Shown: in pieces, positions 1 through 5,492 of the stretch
Numbering within the stretch: position 1 is the stretch's first letter
Layout: each line of letters opens with the position of its first letter
NCBI GenBank assembly: GCA_005879255.1
Contig: VBKY01000483.1
Span: forward strand, 1 to 5,492
Reading direction: 5' to 3'
DNA: 5,492 bases
Origin: Deltaproteobacteria bacterium
GTDB taxonomy: Bacteria > Desulfobacterota_B > Binatia > UBA9968
Made by a program: the position numbers and the translations under genes
Notes under the pieces: generated by a model
The model's database searches: none
Told to the model about the DNA's origin: nothing
The model's input: only the letters and a program-made list of their open reading frames with translations

Positions 1-114
1 CCAACCGAGCCGTGGTGTAAATCGGGGCGGACGATAGACGAGTTTGTGGAAGAATGTCAAACACTGCCAGAACCCATAGGGCGGGACATCAACTTAGTGA
101 TGAACGGAGACCCG

Positions 115-270
115 ATGGCCGACGAAACAAAGGAACAAACCGTTACGCTTCAAGAACTGATGGTTAGTATGCTTGCGATGACAGACGCTGCCATAAAGCT
201 CTTGATACAGAAAGGTATCTTTACCGACGAGGAGTTCAAAGCCCAATTGGGTACCGAGCGGGCGAACTAG
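115..270 (+). CDS. Small hypothetical protein (51 aa)
   Basis: I do not recognise a named gene. From ATG 115 it encodes 51 residues: a polar N-terminus rich in Asp, Glu, Lys and Thr, then a predicted helical stretch (about residues 10-34) and a C-terminal KGIFTDEEF motif. The pattern of a TLQELMVS-like helix followed by LLIQKGIFTDEEF resembles short uncharacterised proteins of about 50-80 residues in environmental bacteria; this is recalled resemblance, not a search result. No signal peptide or membrane segment is visible. I chose ATG 115 because GGAG (106-109) precedes it by 5 bases. Other in-frame starts are ATG 100 and GTG 46. The frame stays open to base 1, so this could also be the C-terminus of a longer gene entering from the left. 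The TAG stop (268-270) abuts a tandem repeat. No function can be assigned. Confidence 0.5.
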   Translation: MADETKEQTVTLQELMVSMLAMTDAAIKLLIQKGIFTDEEFKAQLGTERAN

Positions 271-305
271 ATGAGGGATGGGGTCAGGATGAGGGATGGG
301 GTCAG
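270..305. repeat. Two perfect 18-bp tandem repeats
   Basis: The unit GATGAGGGATGGGGTCAG occurs at 270-287 and again, identical and with no gap, at 288-305. The first copy starts on the last base of the upstream stop codon. A third copy is not present; the sequence changes to GCATGA right after. The core GGGGTCAGG recalls G-rich motifs found beside REP-associated (Y1) transposase elements in some bacteria, but there is no transposase here and that link is only an impression. Confidence 0.85.
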
Positions 306-713
306 GCATGATATTTGTTATTCTCGACGGCAGAGACAATTTCTTCGAACAGAAATCAACGCGCGGTAAATTCTCTGAACTACTAATTTCATCAAAGTCC
401 CTCGCTGGCGTCGCGTATTCGAGTGCCCAATAGTTGACTCCTGTCAACCTGACGTGGAGCCGCACTGGCCGGCCCGATTACGACCAAGACGTTTTCATCA
501 GACGCCTTGTTTATAGTTGCGAAGGAGTCGGAGAAAAGTTTTCAAGCAGTCGCCTCCGGAGAAATAGTCCAAGGGTCGACGAATTATGCACAAAATACGG
601 CGACAAGCGCGGTCATCGCAGCAAATACGGCAACATTCGTGATCAGATTAGATTTTTGAAACTCTTCGACAGCCACCCTGCTGTGTTGCCGACGCCTTAA
701 GCGTATTACAGCC

Positions 714-747
714 TTGGCACCGGGTTATTTCGCTGTTCGTGTGCCAA
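714..747. repeat. Perfect 7-bp inverted repeat, 20-base loop
   Basis: TTGGCAC (714-720) is the exact reverse complement of GTGCCAA (741-747). No run of T follows, so it is not an intrinsic terminator. TGGCAC resembles half of a sigma54 box, but the GC element at the proper spacing is absent. It could be a protein-binding palindrome or chance. Confidence 0.5.
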
Positions 748-808
748 CTGTTCACCTCGAAAAAGCTGGGCACTCTGCCTAGGCGCGGAGCCATCGCGTA
801 GAGCTTTC

Positions 809-831
809 CTTGCTCCCTCTCGACGAGCAAG
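809..831. repeat. Perfect 7-bp inverted repeat, 9-base loop
   Basis: CTTGCTC (809-815) pairs exactly with GAGCAAG (825-831) around a 9-base loop, giving a possible hairpin. There is no downstream T-tract, so it does not look like a rho-independent terminator. Function unknown. Confidence 0.5.
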
Positions 832-885
832 CACGCCTGACCCTCCCGGCTACCGCTACGAGTTCAGATTCAACATTTTACTTAC

Positions 886-908
886 CTGTCAAGAAATTCC
901 CTTGACAG
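886..908. promoter_or_regulatory. Perfect 8-bp inverted repeat over the -35 box (possible operator)
   Basis: CTGTCAAG (886-893) and CTTGACAG (901-908) are exact reverse complements separated by 7 bases (AAATTCC). The right arm contains the TTGACA hexamer of the promoter at 902-931. A dyad with a 15-base centre-to-centre spacing laid over a -35 box is what a dimeric transcription factor site often looks like. That role is inference; no regulator is encoded in the window. Confidence 0.45.
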
Positions 909-931
909 CATACGTTTCATTTTAGTATACG
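902..931 (+). promoter_or_regulatory. Sigma70-like promoter of the large surface-protein gene
   Basis: A perfect TTGACA (902-907) is followed after 18 bases by TATACG (926-931), which matches four of six positions of the -10 consensus. An alternative -10, TAGTAT (923-928), would give a 15-base spacer. Transcription would start near 938, leaving a leader of about 60 bases before ATG 998. It is the best promoter-like sequence seen in the gap, and it lies at a sensible distance from the gene. Confidence 0.55.
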
Positions 932-986
932 CCGAGACTTTATTGCCATGTAACCAATTCGATCGAATATTTTCGCTGTGGAATCC

Positions 987-992
987 GGGGGG
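987..992 (+). promoter_or_regulatory. G-rich ribosome-binding stretch
   Basis: GGGGGG at 987-992 lies 5 bases before ATG 998. It is not a canonical AGGAGG but can pair with the pyrimidine-rich 16S tail. Together with the signal peptide that starts exactly here, it supports ATG 998 as the start. Confidence 0.45.
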
Positions 993-997
993 CTCCG

Positions 998-1876
998 ATG
1001 AAGAGACTTCGAAGTTTTGCATCTCTGTTGCTTCTTGGCTGGCTCCTTGTCCCTCCGCCTCTCATTGCGCAACAATCCACACCCCTATATGTCAACCGCG
1101 CAGACCCCACCTGCGGCGGTCAGAGTCCCTGCTTCACGACAATTCAAGCCGCCATCAACGCAGCCGGTCCCGGCGCCGTGGTTTACATCCAAGCCGGCAC
1201 TTACCCCGAACAAGTATCGATTACCGGGAAAAACAATTTCCAAGGAGCCACCGAGGTCGACCGAATCATCATCGAAGCCGACCCGGCCACGCAGCCTGGC
1301 CAGGTGGTTTTGACGGGTGTCGCCGGCGCTTGCACAGGAAATCATGCCATCCGCCTTCAGCAGTCCAAGTTCATCACGATCCGAGGCCTCACCATCACCG
1401 GAACCGGCGGCCAGGCTATTTCCCTGCTCGGCGGCAACAATCAGAACCGGGACATCCACATCGAGCTCAATCGAATATTCCGCAACGGCAGCAGTTCGTG
1501 CGACGGCGGCATCACTGTCGCGCGCGGTAACCCAGGCACTCTGATCGTCAATAATCTGATTTACGCCAACGGTCGTAACGGTATCACCTTGATCGACGCC
1601 GACGGCGGACCGCATTACATCATCAACAACACGATCTATGGCAATCAGTGGAACGGCATTGATGTCGCGCGCAACCATATGATCACGCTCGCCAACAACA
1701 TCATCAACAACAACGGGACGGCTTCCGGAACCACCGGTGGAAGGTTTGGAGTCAGAAGAGAAAGCTCCACCACCCCGCTACCCGCGGGAATCAAGCTTTT
1801 AAACAATCTGGTCTGCGGCAATACCCAGGGACAGATCTCCGCGCAGGTGCTCGACTCACTTCACCCCGCTCGGTAA
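998..1876 (+). CDS. Secreted right-handed beta-helix protein, N-terminal part ending at a frameshift stop
   Basis: This is the N-terminal part of a large exported protein. Residues 1-24 form a Sec signal peptide: MKRLR basic start, a Leu-rich core (10-18), then PPPLIA with likely cleavage after Ala24. The mature part opens with LYVNRADPTCGG and FTTIQAAINAAGPGAVVYIQAGTYPE, the usual entry into a pectate-lyase-like right-handed parallel beta-helix. Following coils show the expected Asn-rich turns and short beta strands (for example GLTITGTGGQ, VNNLIYANGRNGITL, IINNTIYGNQWNGIDV). Helices of this type often bind or cut polysaccharides, but no catalytic residues can be assigned, so enzyme activity is not claimed. 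The frame ends at TAA 1874-1876, followed in-frame by TGA, while clear homology continues in the next frame. The 292-residue product is therefore probably not the intended protein but the front of one that continues past 5492. It likely acts outside the cell. Confidence 0.85.
   Translation: MKRLRSFASLLLLGWLLVPPPLIAQQSTPLYVNRADPTCGGQSPCFTTIQAAINAAGPGAVVYIQAGTYPEQVSITGKNNFQGATEVDRIIIEADPATQPGQVVLTGVAGACTGNHAIRLQQSKFITIRGLTITGTGGQAISLLGGNNQNRDIHIELNRIFRNGSSSCDGGITVARGNPGTLIVNNLIYANGRNGITLIDADGGPHYIINNTIYGNQWNGIDVARNHMITLANNIINNNGTASGTTGGRFGVRRESSTTPLPAGIKLLNNLVCGNTQGQISAQVLDSLHPAR
1853..1867 (+). other. Probable frameshift site joining the two parts of the large gene
   Basis: Upstream coding is in frame 2 (codons from 998); downstream coding is in frame 3. 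Frame 3 has a stop at 1800-1802 and is open from 1803, so the switch must lie between 1803 and 1873. Protein sense narrows it: frame 2 reads plausibly through QVLDS (to 1858), and frame 3 reads plausibly from about TPLGNEGTGVG (1863 on). The run CCCC at 1864-1867 is a natural place for an indel; removing one C gives VLDSLHPLGNEGTGV without a stop. A two-base loss slightly upstream would also fit. Confidence 0.75.
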
Positions 1877-2159
1877 TGAAGGGACAGGGGTTGGCGCGCT
1901 CCCCGGCTGCGAGCTCCCGACTAACTCATTCACCGATGTCGATGGCCCCGACAACCAATCCAGCACGGCGGACGACGACTTCAGTTTGAAAGAGGGTTCT
2001 TTGGCCATCGACGTCGGCATGGACCCGCGGACCCTTGGGTTTAATCCCTCTTACAACCCGATTTTCGAAGCCGACTTCGTGATTGAAGGAATTCGTCCTG
2101 CCGACGGAAACGCGGATCGCGCGCCGGCCTTTGACGCCGGAGCATTCGAATTTCCCAAC
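1866..2159 (+). other. C-terminal end of the beta-helix domain
   Basis: This segment completes the beta-helix module after the frameshift. It contains TADDDFSLKEGSLAIDVG, a capping motif usual in these proteins (a Asp-rich loop, then a statement-like SxAIDxG strand), then GMDPRTLGFNPSYNP, FEADFVIEGIRP and FDAGAFEFP, which closes the domain. Its dependence on the preceding domain is the main protein-level argument that the two open frames are one gene. Confidence 0.65.
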
Positions 2160-5100
2160 GCGCCGCCGATCGCCAACGCCGGAACCAATCAGACCGTCTC
2201 GACGAACCAGCTTGTCAGTTTGAACGGAACCCTGAGCAGCGATCCCGAAGGCGCTCTATTGAGCTATCAGTGGACGATCGTCTCCGAACCGGCGGGAAGC
2301 TCGATTTCTCTCAATGGCGCAACCACGGCAACTCCGTCATTCACTCCGCTAATCGCCGGCCAATACATTTTCCAGTCGGTCGTCAACGACGGCCAGTTTG
2401 CCAGCGCGCCATCAACCGTGATCATCACTGCCGTCGGCACCAATCAAGCTCCCACGGCCAGTAACGCAACTGGTTTAACCGATGAAGACACTGCGGTGGT
2501 AGTTACCCTCAGCGGCAGCGATCCAAACAGTGCGAGCTTGAGCTTCAGCATCGTCGCCAACCCGACCAATGGTACGCTCAGCGCGGTTTCATCGCCTCAT
2601 TGCGTCGCCAGCGGAGGGGGTTCGAATTGCTCCGCGACGGTTACCTATACCGCTAATAGCAATTTCAACGGCTCCGACAGCTTCACGTTCAAGGTGAACG
2701 ACGGCGGCCTCGATTCCAACATCGCCACGGTGTCGATCACGATAAACGCCTTGAACGATCCGCCGGTAGCCAGCAATGCCACGACCACGACTGACGAGGA
2801 CGTCTCGGTCAATATCACGTTGAGCGCCAGCGACGTCGACAACACGAGTCTTACGTTCGCCATTGTCAACGCTCCGAGCAATGGCAGTTTAGGTCCGATC
2901 TCTTCGCCCAATTGCGTCGCCAGCGGAGCCGGCGCCAATTGCACGGCGACGGTTACCTACACTCCGGCCGCTAATTTCAATGGTTCCCATAGCTTCAGCT
3001 TCAAGGCCAGCGACGGAACGGTTGACTCGAACACCGCCAGCGTGTCGATCACGGTGAATGCCGTCAACGACGCACCGGTCGCAAACGGTCAGACAGTGGT
3101 TACGGTTGAAGATGCGCCGATTGTTATCACCCTCAGTGCAAGTGACGTCGACAACTCCACGTTGAGCTTTAGCATCGTTACAAATCCCACCAACGGCAGC
3201 CTCGGCGCGATTCCAGCACCCAATTGCGTGGCCAGTGGAGCTGGTTCCGAGTGCACGGCGACGGTTACTTATTCTCCGGCAGCAAACTTTAGCGGTTCGG
3301 ATAGCTTTACGTTCAAGGTTAACGACGGGAGTCTGGACTCCAACGTTGCCACGGTCAGCATCACCGTCAGCTCGGTCAATGACGCCGCCATCGCTGCGCA
3401 CGATTTCTACAGCACGGACAAGGATAGAGTCTTTAGCATTGGCGCACCTGGCGTCCTCGCCAACGACAACGATTTGGATAGCCAGTCGAGCAGCTTGACT
3501 GCAGTACTCGTCAGCGCCCCTACCAACGCTGCTAATTTTATACTCAACTCGGACGGTTCTTTCACTTATACGCCTGCGATCAACTTCACCGGCACGGATA
3601 GCTTTGCCTACAAGACCAACGACGGCACTAACGACAGCAACGAAGCGACGGTGACCATCGCTGTACTTCAGGCGAATAACGCTCCGATCGCAACCAACGA
3701 TTTTTACAATACCGAAAAGGATACGGCGCTTAACATTGCTGCGCCGGGCGTGCTTGCCAATGATAACGACACCGATACCCCGCTCACCAACCGAACGGCA
3801 ATTTTGATCGCCGGCCCGAGCCACGCGGCATCGTTCACGCTCAATCCGGATGGTTCGTTCGACTACATGCCCACAGTCAATTTCGTCGGTATTGACAGCT
3901 TCACGTACAAAGTCAACGACGGCACCAGCGACAGCAACGTCGCCATGGTTACCATCGCTATGATCGCGCCGAATTCCTTCCCGGTAGCGAAGAACGATAC
4001 AGAGAGCACCAACGAAGACTCAGCCAAAAGCGTCCCGGCTTCCGGTGTTCTCGGCAATGACAGCATCGCGCTACTGACGACGCCCACCGCTATGCTCGTC
4101 AGCGGCCCGACCCGCGCGCTGTCCTTTACGCTCAATGCCGACGGCTCGTTTAACTACACGCCGCAAAACGACTACTACGGTGTGGACAGTTTTGCCTACC
4201 GGATTTTCGACGGCACGAATTACAGCAACGTCGCGATGGTGAACATCAACGTCGTTCCAGTCAACGATCTGCCCGTCGCGCAGTCGCAGTCGGTCAGCAC
4301 CAACGGGAATACGCCTGTCATCATCACGCTAACCGCCAGCGATATCGACAGCGCAACTTTGAGCTTCAGCATTGCAACAGCGCCGAGCCATGGATCGCTT
4401 GGCAATGTTGGCGCGCCTAACTGCACCGTCCAAGGCAACGGCGTCACTTGTACTGCGAACGTGAGTTACACACCGGCGGCGAATTATTTTGGTCCGGATA
4501 GTTTTACCTTCACCGCTACTGATGGTCTGGCTACGAGCGCACCCGCCACGGTCTCGATCACAGTGATCCAAGTAAACCATCCACCGACGGCCAATGCCGG
4601 CGGTCCGTACACGGGCAGCGTCGGCGTGCCCGTTCAGTTCAACGGCTCAGGGAACGATCCCGACGGCAATCCCATCACGTTCGCATGGACCTTCGGCGAC
4701 GGCGACACAGGAAGCGGCCCGAGTCCGACCCATACTTACAGCGCGCCCGGCACCTACACCGTCACTTTGACCGTGACCGACTCATTCGGCGCCAGCGGGA
4801 TTTCCCAAACCACGGCGACCATTAGTCCCGCATTGGTTCTCAATCCCATCGGTAACAAGACCGTCAATCTTGGCGAGACTATGACCTTTACTGTATCCGC
4901 AACAAGTGGCAACGGCTCTCCGGTCAGTCTCTATGTGGTGCCGCTGCCGTTGATGACCAATGCGAGTTTCAACGCCGGCACTGGTTTGTTCACTTTCAGG
5001 CCAAGTACGACGCAGGTGGGAAGCTATCAGCTCACCTTTTCCGCCAGTGATGGAGTTAATTCCGCGGCCGAGTCGATCGTTATCACTGTGCCGAATCCGC

Positions 5101-5492
5101 CACTAGGAGGAACCACCAGTGTGCGCGGGCGCGTGGTCAACTTGGCACAGACGCCGTTGGGCAATGTCTCCGTAACCCTAAAGTCGAGTGGTCACACCGC
5201 ACTTAGCGGCTCAGACGGCTTTTTCACCATTGCGGGCGTTCCATCCGGAACTCAGCAGCTAGTCGTCAACGGCCGGCAATCCAATCTCGGCGTCTACGCG
5301 ATCCTTGCGGTCGCAGTCGAATTGATCGACAGCGTGCTCAACGATCTCAATTCACCGATTTCGCTGCCCGATGTCGATGTCGAAGCAGAGGTGCAGGTCA
5401 GTCCGAAGTTTAACACGACCGTTACCAACCCCAGCCTTCCCGGCGTGGAGCTAGAAATTATCGGCGGCTCGGCGACCAATCCCGACGGCACC
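1866..5492 (+). CDS. Continuation of the large surface protein: beta-helix end, Ig-like/tandem-95 repeats, PKD, carboxypeptidase-regulatory-like domain (no stop in window)
   Basis: Frame 3 is open for 1,209 codons from 1866 to the right edge. It has no plausible start of its own: the first ATG is at 2019 with no ribosome-binding site, and the first residues finish the beta-helix (ADDDFSL, GMDPRTLG, FDAGAFEFP). It is therefore the rest of the 998 gene. Domain order is K319L/PKD-like Ig, seven tandem bacterial Ig/cadherin-like repeats, PKD, He_PIG-like Ig, carboxypeptidase-regulatory-like, then an unassigned segment. Composition is rich in Asn, Asp, Ser, Thr, Ala, Val and Gly and poor in Lys and Arg, typical of long extracellular stalks. 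Such proteins usually serve in adhesion, carbohydrate contact or as surface spacers; which applies here is not visible. With the N-terminal part, about 1,500 residues lie in the window, and the C-terminus with any anchor or sorting signal lies beyond it. Confidence 0.85.
2160..2447 (+). other. K319L/PKD-like Ig domain
   Basis: It begins APPIANAGTNQTVSTNQLVSLNG and contains SSDPEGALLSYQW, then a TPSFTPLIAGQYIFQSVVNDG strand pair. This is the pattern of PKD-like domains of the KIAA0319-like type (N-A-G-x-x-Q-x-V, S-x-D-P-E-G, Y-x-W, P-x-F-x-P, G-x-Y). It links the beta-helix to the repeat array and has no cysteines. Confidence 0.7.
2448..2759 (+). repeat. Tandem-95-like repeat A1 (104 aa)
   Basis: First of the A-type bacterial Ig/cadherin-like repeats. 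It opens with APTASNATGLTDED, carries LSGSDPNSASLSFSIV and NPTNGTLS, and ends with FNGSDSFTFKVNDGG and TVSITINALND. The C-x8-C pair is at codons 2601 and 2628 (repeat residues 52 and 61). Compared with A2 and A3, its SDPNS motif replaces SDVDN. Confidence 0.8.
2760..3071 (+). repeat. Tandem-95-like repeat A2 (104 aa)
   Basis: Exactly 312 bp, same register as A1. Key segments are PPVASNATTTTDEDVSVNI, LSASDVDNTSLTFAIV, NGSLG, FNGSHSFSFKASDG and SVSITVNAVND. The Cys pair is at codons 2913 and 2940. In the DSF motif a His replaces the Asp found in the other repeats (SHSF). Confidence 0.82.
3072..3383 (+). repeat. Tandem-95-like repeat A3 (104 aa)
   Basis: Exactly 312 bp. It carries VEDAPIVITLSASDVDNSTL, NGSLGAI, FSGSDSFTFKVNDGS and TVSITVSSVND. 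The Cys pair is at codons 3225 and 3252. At the DNA level it is close to A2 across the Cys loop and the ACGGCGACGGTTAC stretch after it, which points to duplication within the gene. Confidence 0.82.
3384..3680 (+). repeat. Tandem-95-like repeat B1 (99 aa)
   Basis: A B-type repeat of 297 bp without cysteines. It has HDFYSTDKDRVFSI, then GVLANDNDLD (3450-3479), an acidic loop typical of calcium-binding bacterial Ig/cadherin-like repeats, then LNSDGSFTYTPAINFTGTDS and AYKTNDGTNDSN. Calcium binding is inferred from the motif. Confidence 0.8.
3681..3977 (+). repeat. Tandem-95-like repeat B2 (99 aa)
   Basis: Also exactly 297 bp and aligned with B1. It contains NDFYNTEKDTALNI, GVLANDNDTDT, LNPDGSFDYMPTVNFVG and DSFTYKVNDGTSDSNVAMV. 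It keeps the full acidic N-D-N-D-x-D loop. Confidence 0.8.
3978..4268 (+). repeat. Tandem-95-like repeat B3, diverged (97 aa)
   Basis: A B-type repeat shortened by two residues (291 bp). FPVAKNDTESTNEDSAKS and LNADGSFNYTPQNDYYG are conserved, but the acidic loop reads GVLGNDSIALLTTPT, so the second half of the N-D-x-D-x-D motif is lost and calcium binding is doubtful. It ends with NVAMVNINVVPVND. Confidence 0.78.
4269..4580 (+). repeat. Tandem-95-like repeat A4, separated from A1-A3 (104 aa)
   Basis: An A-type repeat again exactly 312 bp, after three B repeats. It carries LTASDIDSATLSFSIA, HGSLGNVGAPN, YTPAANYFGPDSFTFTATDG and TVSITVIQVNH. Its Cys pair is at codons 4422 and 4449, the same offset as in A1-A3. 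The acidic DED near the start of the other A repeats is replaced by NGN. Confidence 0.8.
4581..4826 (+). other. PKD domain
   Basis: A canonical polycystic-kidney-disease type domain of 82 residues: PPTANAGGPY and VQFNGSGNDPDG at the start, the hallmark WTFGDG at 4686-4703, then a THTYSAPGTYTVTLTVTD strand set. PKD domains are beta-sandwiches common in secreted bacterial enzymes and surface proteins, where they act in protein or carbohydrate contact. Confidence 0.9.
4827..5102 (+). other. Putative-Ig (He_PIG-like) domain
   Basis: Begins PALVLNPIGNKTVNLGETMTF, continues with FTVSATSGNGSPVSLYVV and FNAGTGLFTFRPSTTQVG, and ends YQLTFSASDGVNSAAESIVI. The NPIGNKTV-x-L/E-GE start, the F-x-x-x-TG-x-F-x-F-x-P middle and the F-x-A-x-DG end are hallmarks of this Ig-like family. 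No cysteines. Confidence 0.75.
5112..5276 (+). other. Carboxypeptidase-regulatory-like beta-sandwich domain
   Basis: TTSVRGRVVNLAQTPLGNVS, then VTLKSSGHTALSGSDGFFTI and AGVPSGTQQLVV. The G-x-V ... P-L-x-x-V-x-V-x-L ... T-x-S-D-G-x-F-x-I-x-x-V-P-x-G series is that of carboxypeptidase-regulatory-like (transthyretin-like) folds, which are non-catalytic spacers in surface proteins. A short Gly-Gly linker precedes it. Confidence 0.78.
5277..5492 (+). other. Unassigned segment at the right edge
   Basis: After the regulatory-like domain comes a mixed helical/beta stretch of 72 residues, with YAILAVAVELIDSVLNDL, then LPDVDVEAEVQV and LPGVELEIIGGSATNPDGT. I recall similar segments in very long bacterial proteins that go on to RHS/YD-repeat cores, but nothing of such a core lies in the window. 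The reading frame is open at 5492. Confidence 0.5.

Larger units (their letters stand above)
306..885. other. Intergenic stretch with no convincing gene
   Basis: These 580 bases hold only short open frames. None has a credible ribosome-binding site, a recognisable domain, or composition like the flanking genes. The longest are a + frame from a TTG at 434 to 700 and a - frame covering 648-830. What can be seen is structural: two perfect inverted repeats (714-747 and 809-831), and an imperfect 30-bp periodicity around 593-631, where AAATACGGC occurs twice. No tRNA, rRNA, riboswitch or T-tailed terminator is apparent. It may be a decayed mobile-element remnant or ordinary non-coding DNA. Confidence 0.55.

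Noticed and set aside
94..465. Minus-strand frame of 123 codons crossing the tandem repeats
   Set aside because: It overlaps the small plus-strand gene and reads the 18-bp repeat as a PDPIPH duplication. No domain or start signal supports it.
434..700. Plus-strand frame from TTG with a KYG-D/N repeat 10 residues apart
   Set aside because: Weak start codon, no ribosome-binding site, no recognisable domain. The repeat reflects two AAATACGGC words 30 bases apart.
715..732. Sigma54 promoter suggested by TGGCAC
   Set aside because: The -12 TTGC element is absent at the required spacing on either strand.
648..830. Minus-strand frame of 60 codons with two Cys-containing segments
   Set aside because: No credible ribosome-binding site or domain, and it spans two inverted repeats. 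Left as non-coding for lack of evidence.
943..1678. Several open frames on both strands overlapping the beta-helix
   Set aside because: They are Arg/Pro/His-rich or lack any fold pattern, whereas the 998 frame has a signal peptide and beta-helix coils.
1859..1879. Programmed +1 frameshift at CAC-CCC-GCT or CGG-TAA
   Set aside because: There is no prfB-like CUU-UGA, no Shine-Dalgarno-like stimulator directly before the stop, and CGG to GGT re-pairing is poor. A CCC slip is possible, but an indel is simpler.
2889..3824. Long minus-strand open frame of 311 codons
   Set aside because: It lies wholly opposite the Ig repeats, whose repetitive GC-biased codons keep the complementary frame open. 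It shows no domain, and its sequence is a translation shadow.
2448..4580. CRISPR array, because of the regular repeats
   Set aside because: The periodicity is about 300 bp, coding, and continuous in protein sense, so these are protein domain repeats.
5105..5123. Perfect AGGAGG followed by an in-frame GTG, looking like an internal gene start
   Set aside because: The reading frame is continuous across it, the bases encode a Gly-Gly linker between two domains, and the 10-base spacing is long. Probably coincidence of Gly codons.

Overview
The window (5,492 bases) is dominated by one long secreted, multi-domain surface-type protein on the + strand. It starts at 998 and runs off the right edge at 5492. 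A small hypothetical protein lies at the left edge, and about 700 bases of apparently non-coding DNA separate the two. The organism is a GC-moderate bacterium, inferred from the bacterial-type signal peptide, a TTGACA-type promoter, and the mix of a right-handed beta-helix with bacterial Ig-like, PKD and carboxypeptidase-regulatory-like modules. Such architectures are common in environmental bacteria such as Acidobacteria, Desulfobacterota-like lineages and Planctomycetes, but the sequence does not fix the phylum.

Layout. Bases 1-270 hold a short open frame that is open to the left edge; its best start gives a 51-residue helical protein (115-270). Directly after its stop come two perfect 18-bp tandem repeats (270-305). 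Bases 306-901 show no convincing gene but contain three perfect short inverted repeats; the last overlaps the -35 box of a sigma70-like promoter (902-931). The large gene begins at 998 after a G-rich ribosome-binding stretch.

The large protein, in order: signal peptide; right-handed parallel beta-helix (to about 2159); K319L/PKD-like Ig domain (2160-2447); seven tandem bacterial Ig/cadherin-like repeats of the tandem-95 kind in block order A-A-A-B-B-B-A (2448-4580); a canonical PKD domain (4581-4826); a putative-Ig (He_PIG-like) domain (4827-5102); a carboxypeptidase-regulatory-like domain (5112-5276); and an unfinished C-terminal segment. The N-terminal frame stops at 1874-1876, and all downstream homology continues in the +1 frame, which is open from 1803 to the end. 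The gene as given is therefore frameshifted near 1853-1867, inside the last part of the beta-helix. This could be a sequencing error, a real mutation or, less likely, recoding.

The most distinctive signals are the four A-type repeats, each exactly 312 bp and each carrying a C-x8-C pair at identical positions. These eight cysteines are the only ones in the 1,111 residues from 2160 to 5492, which suggests a disulfide staple in each A repeat. I see no evidence for a new multi-gene system; the unusual content is the architecture and sequence structure of this one protein and its upstream region.
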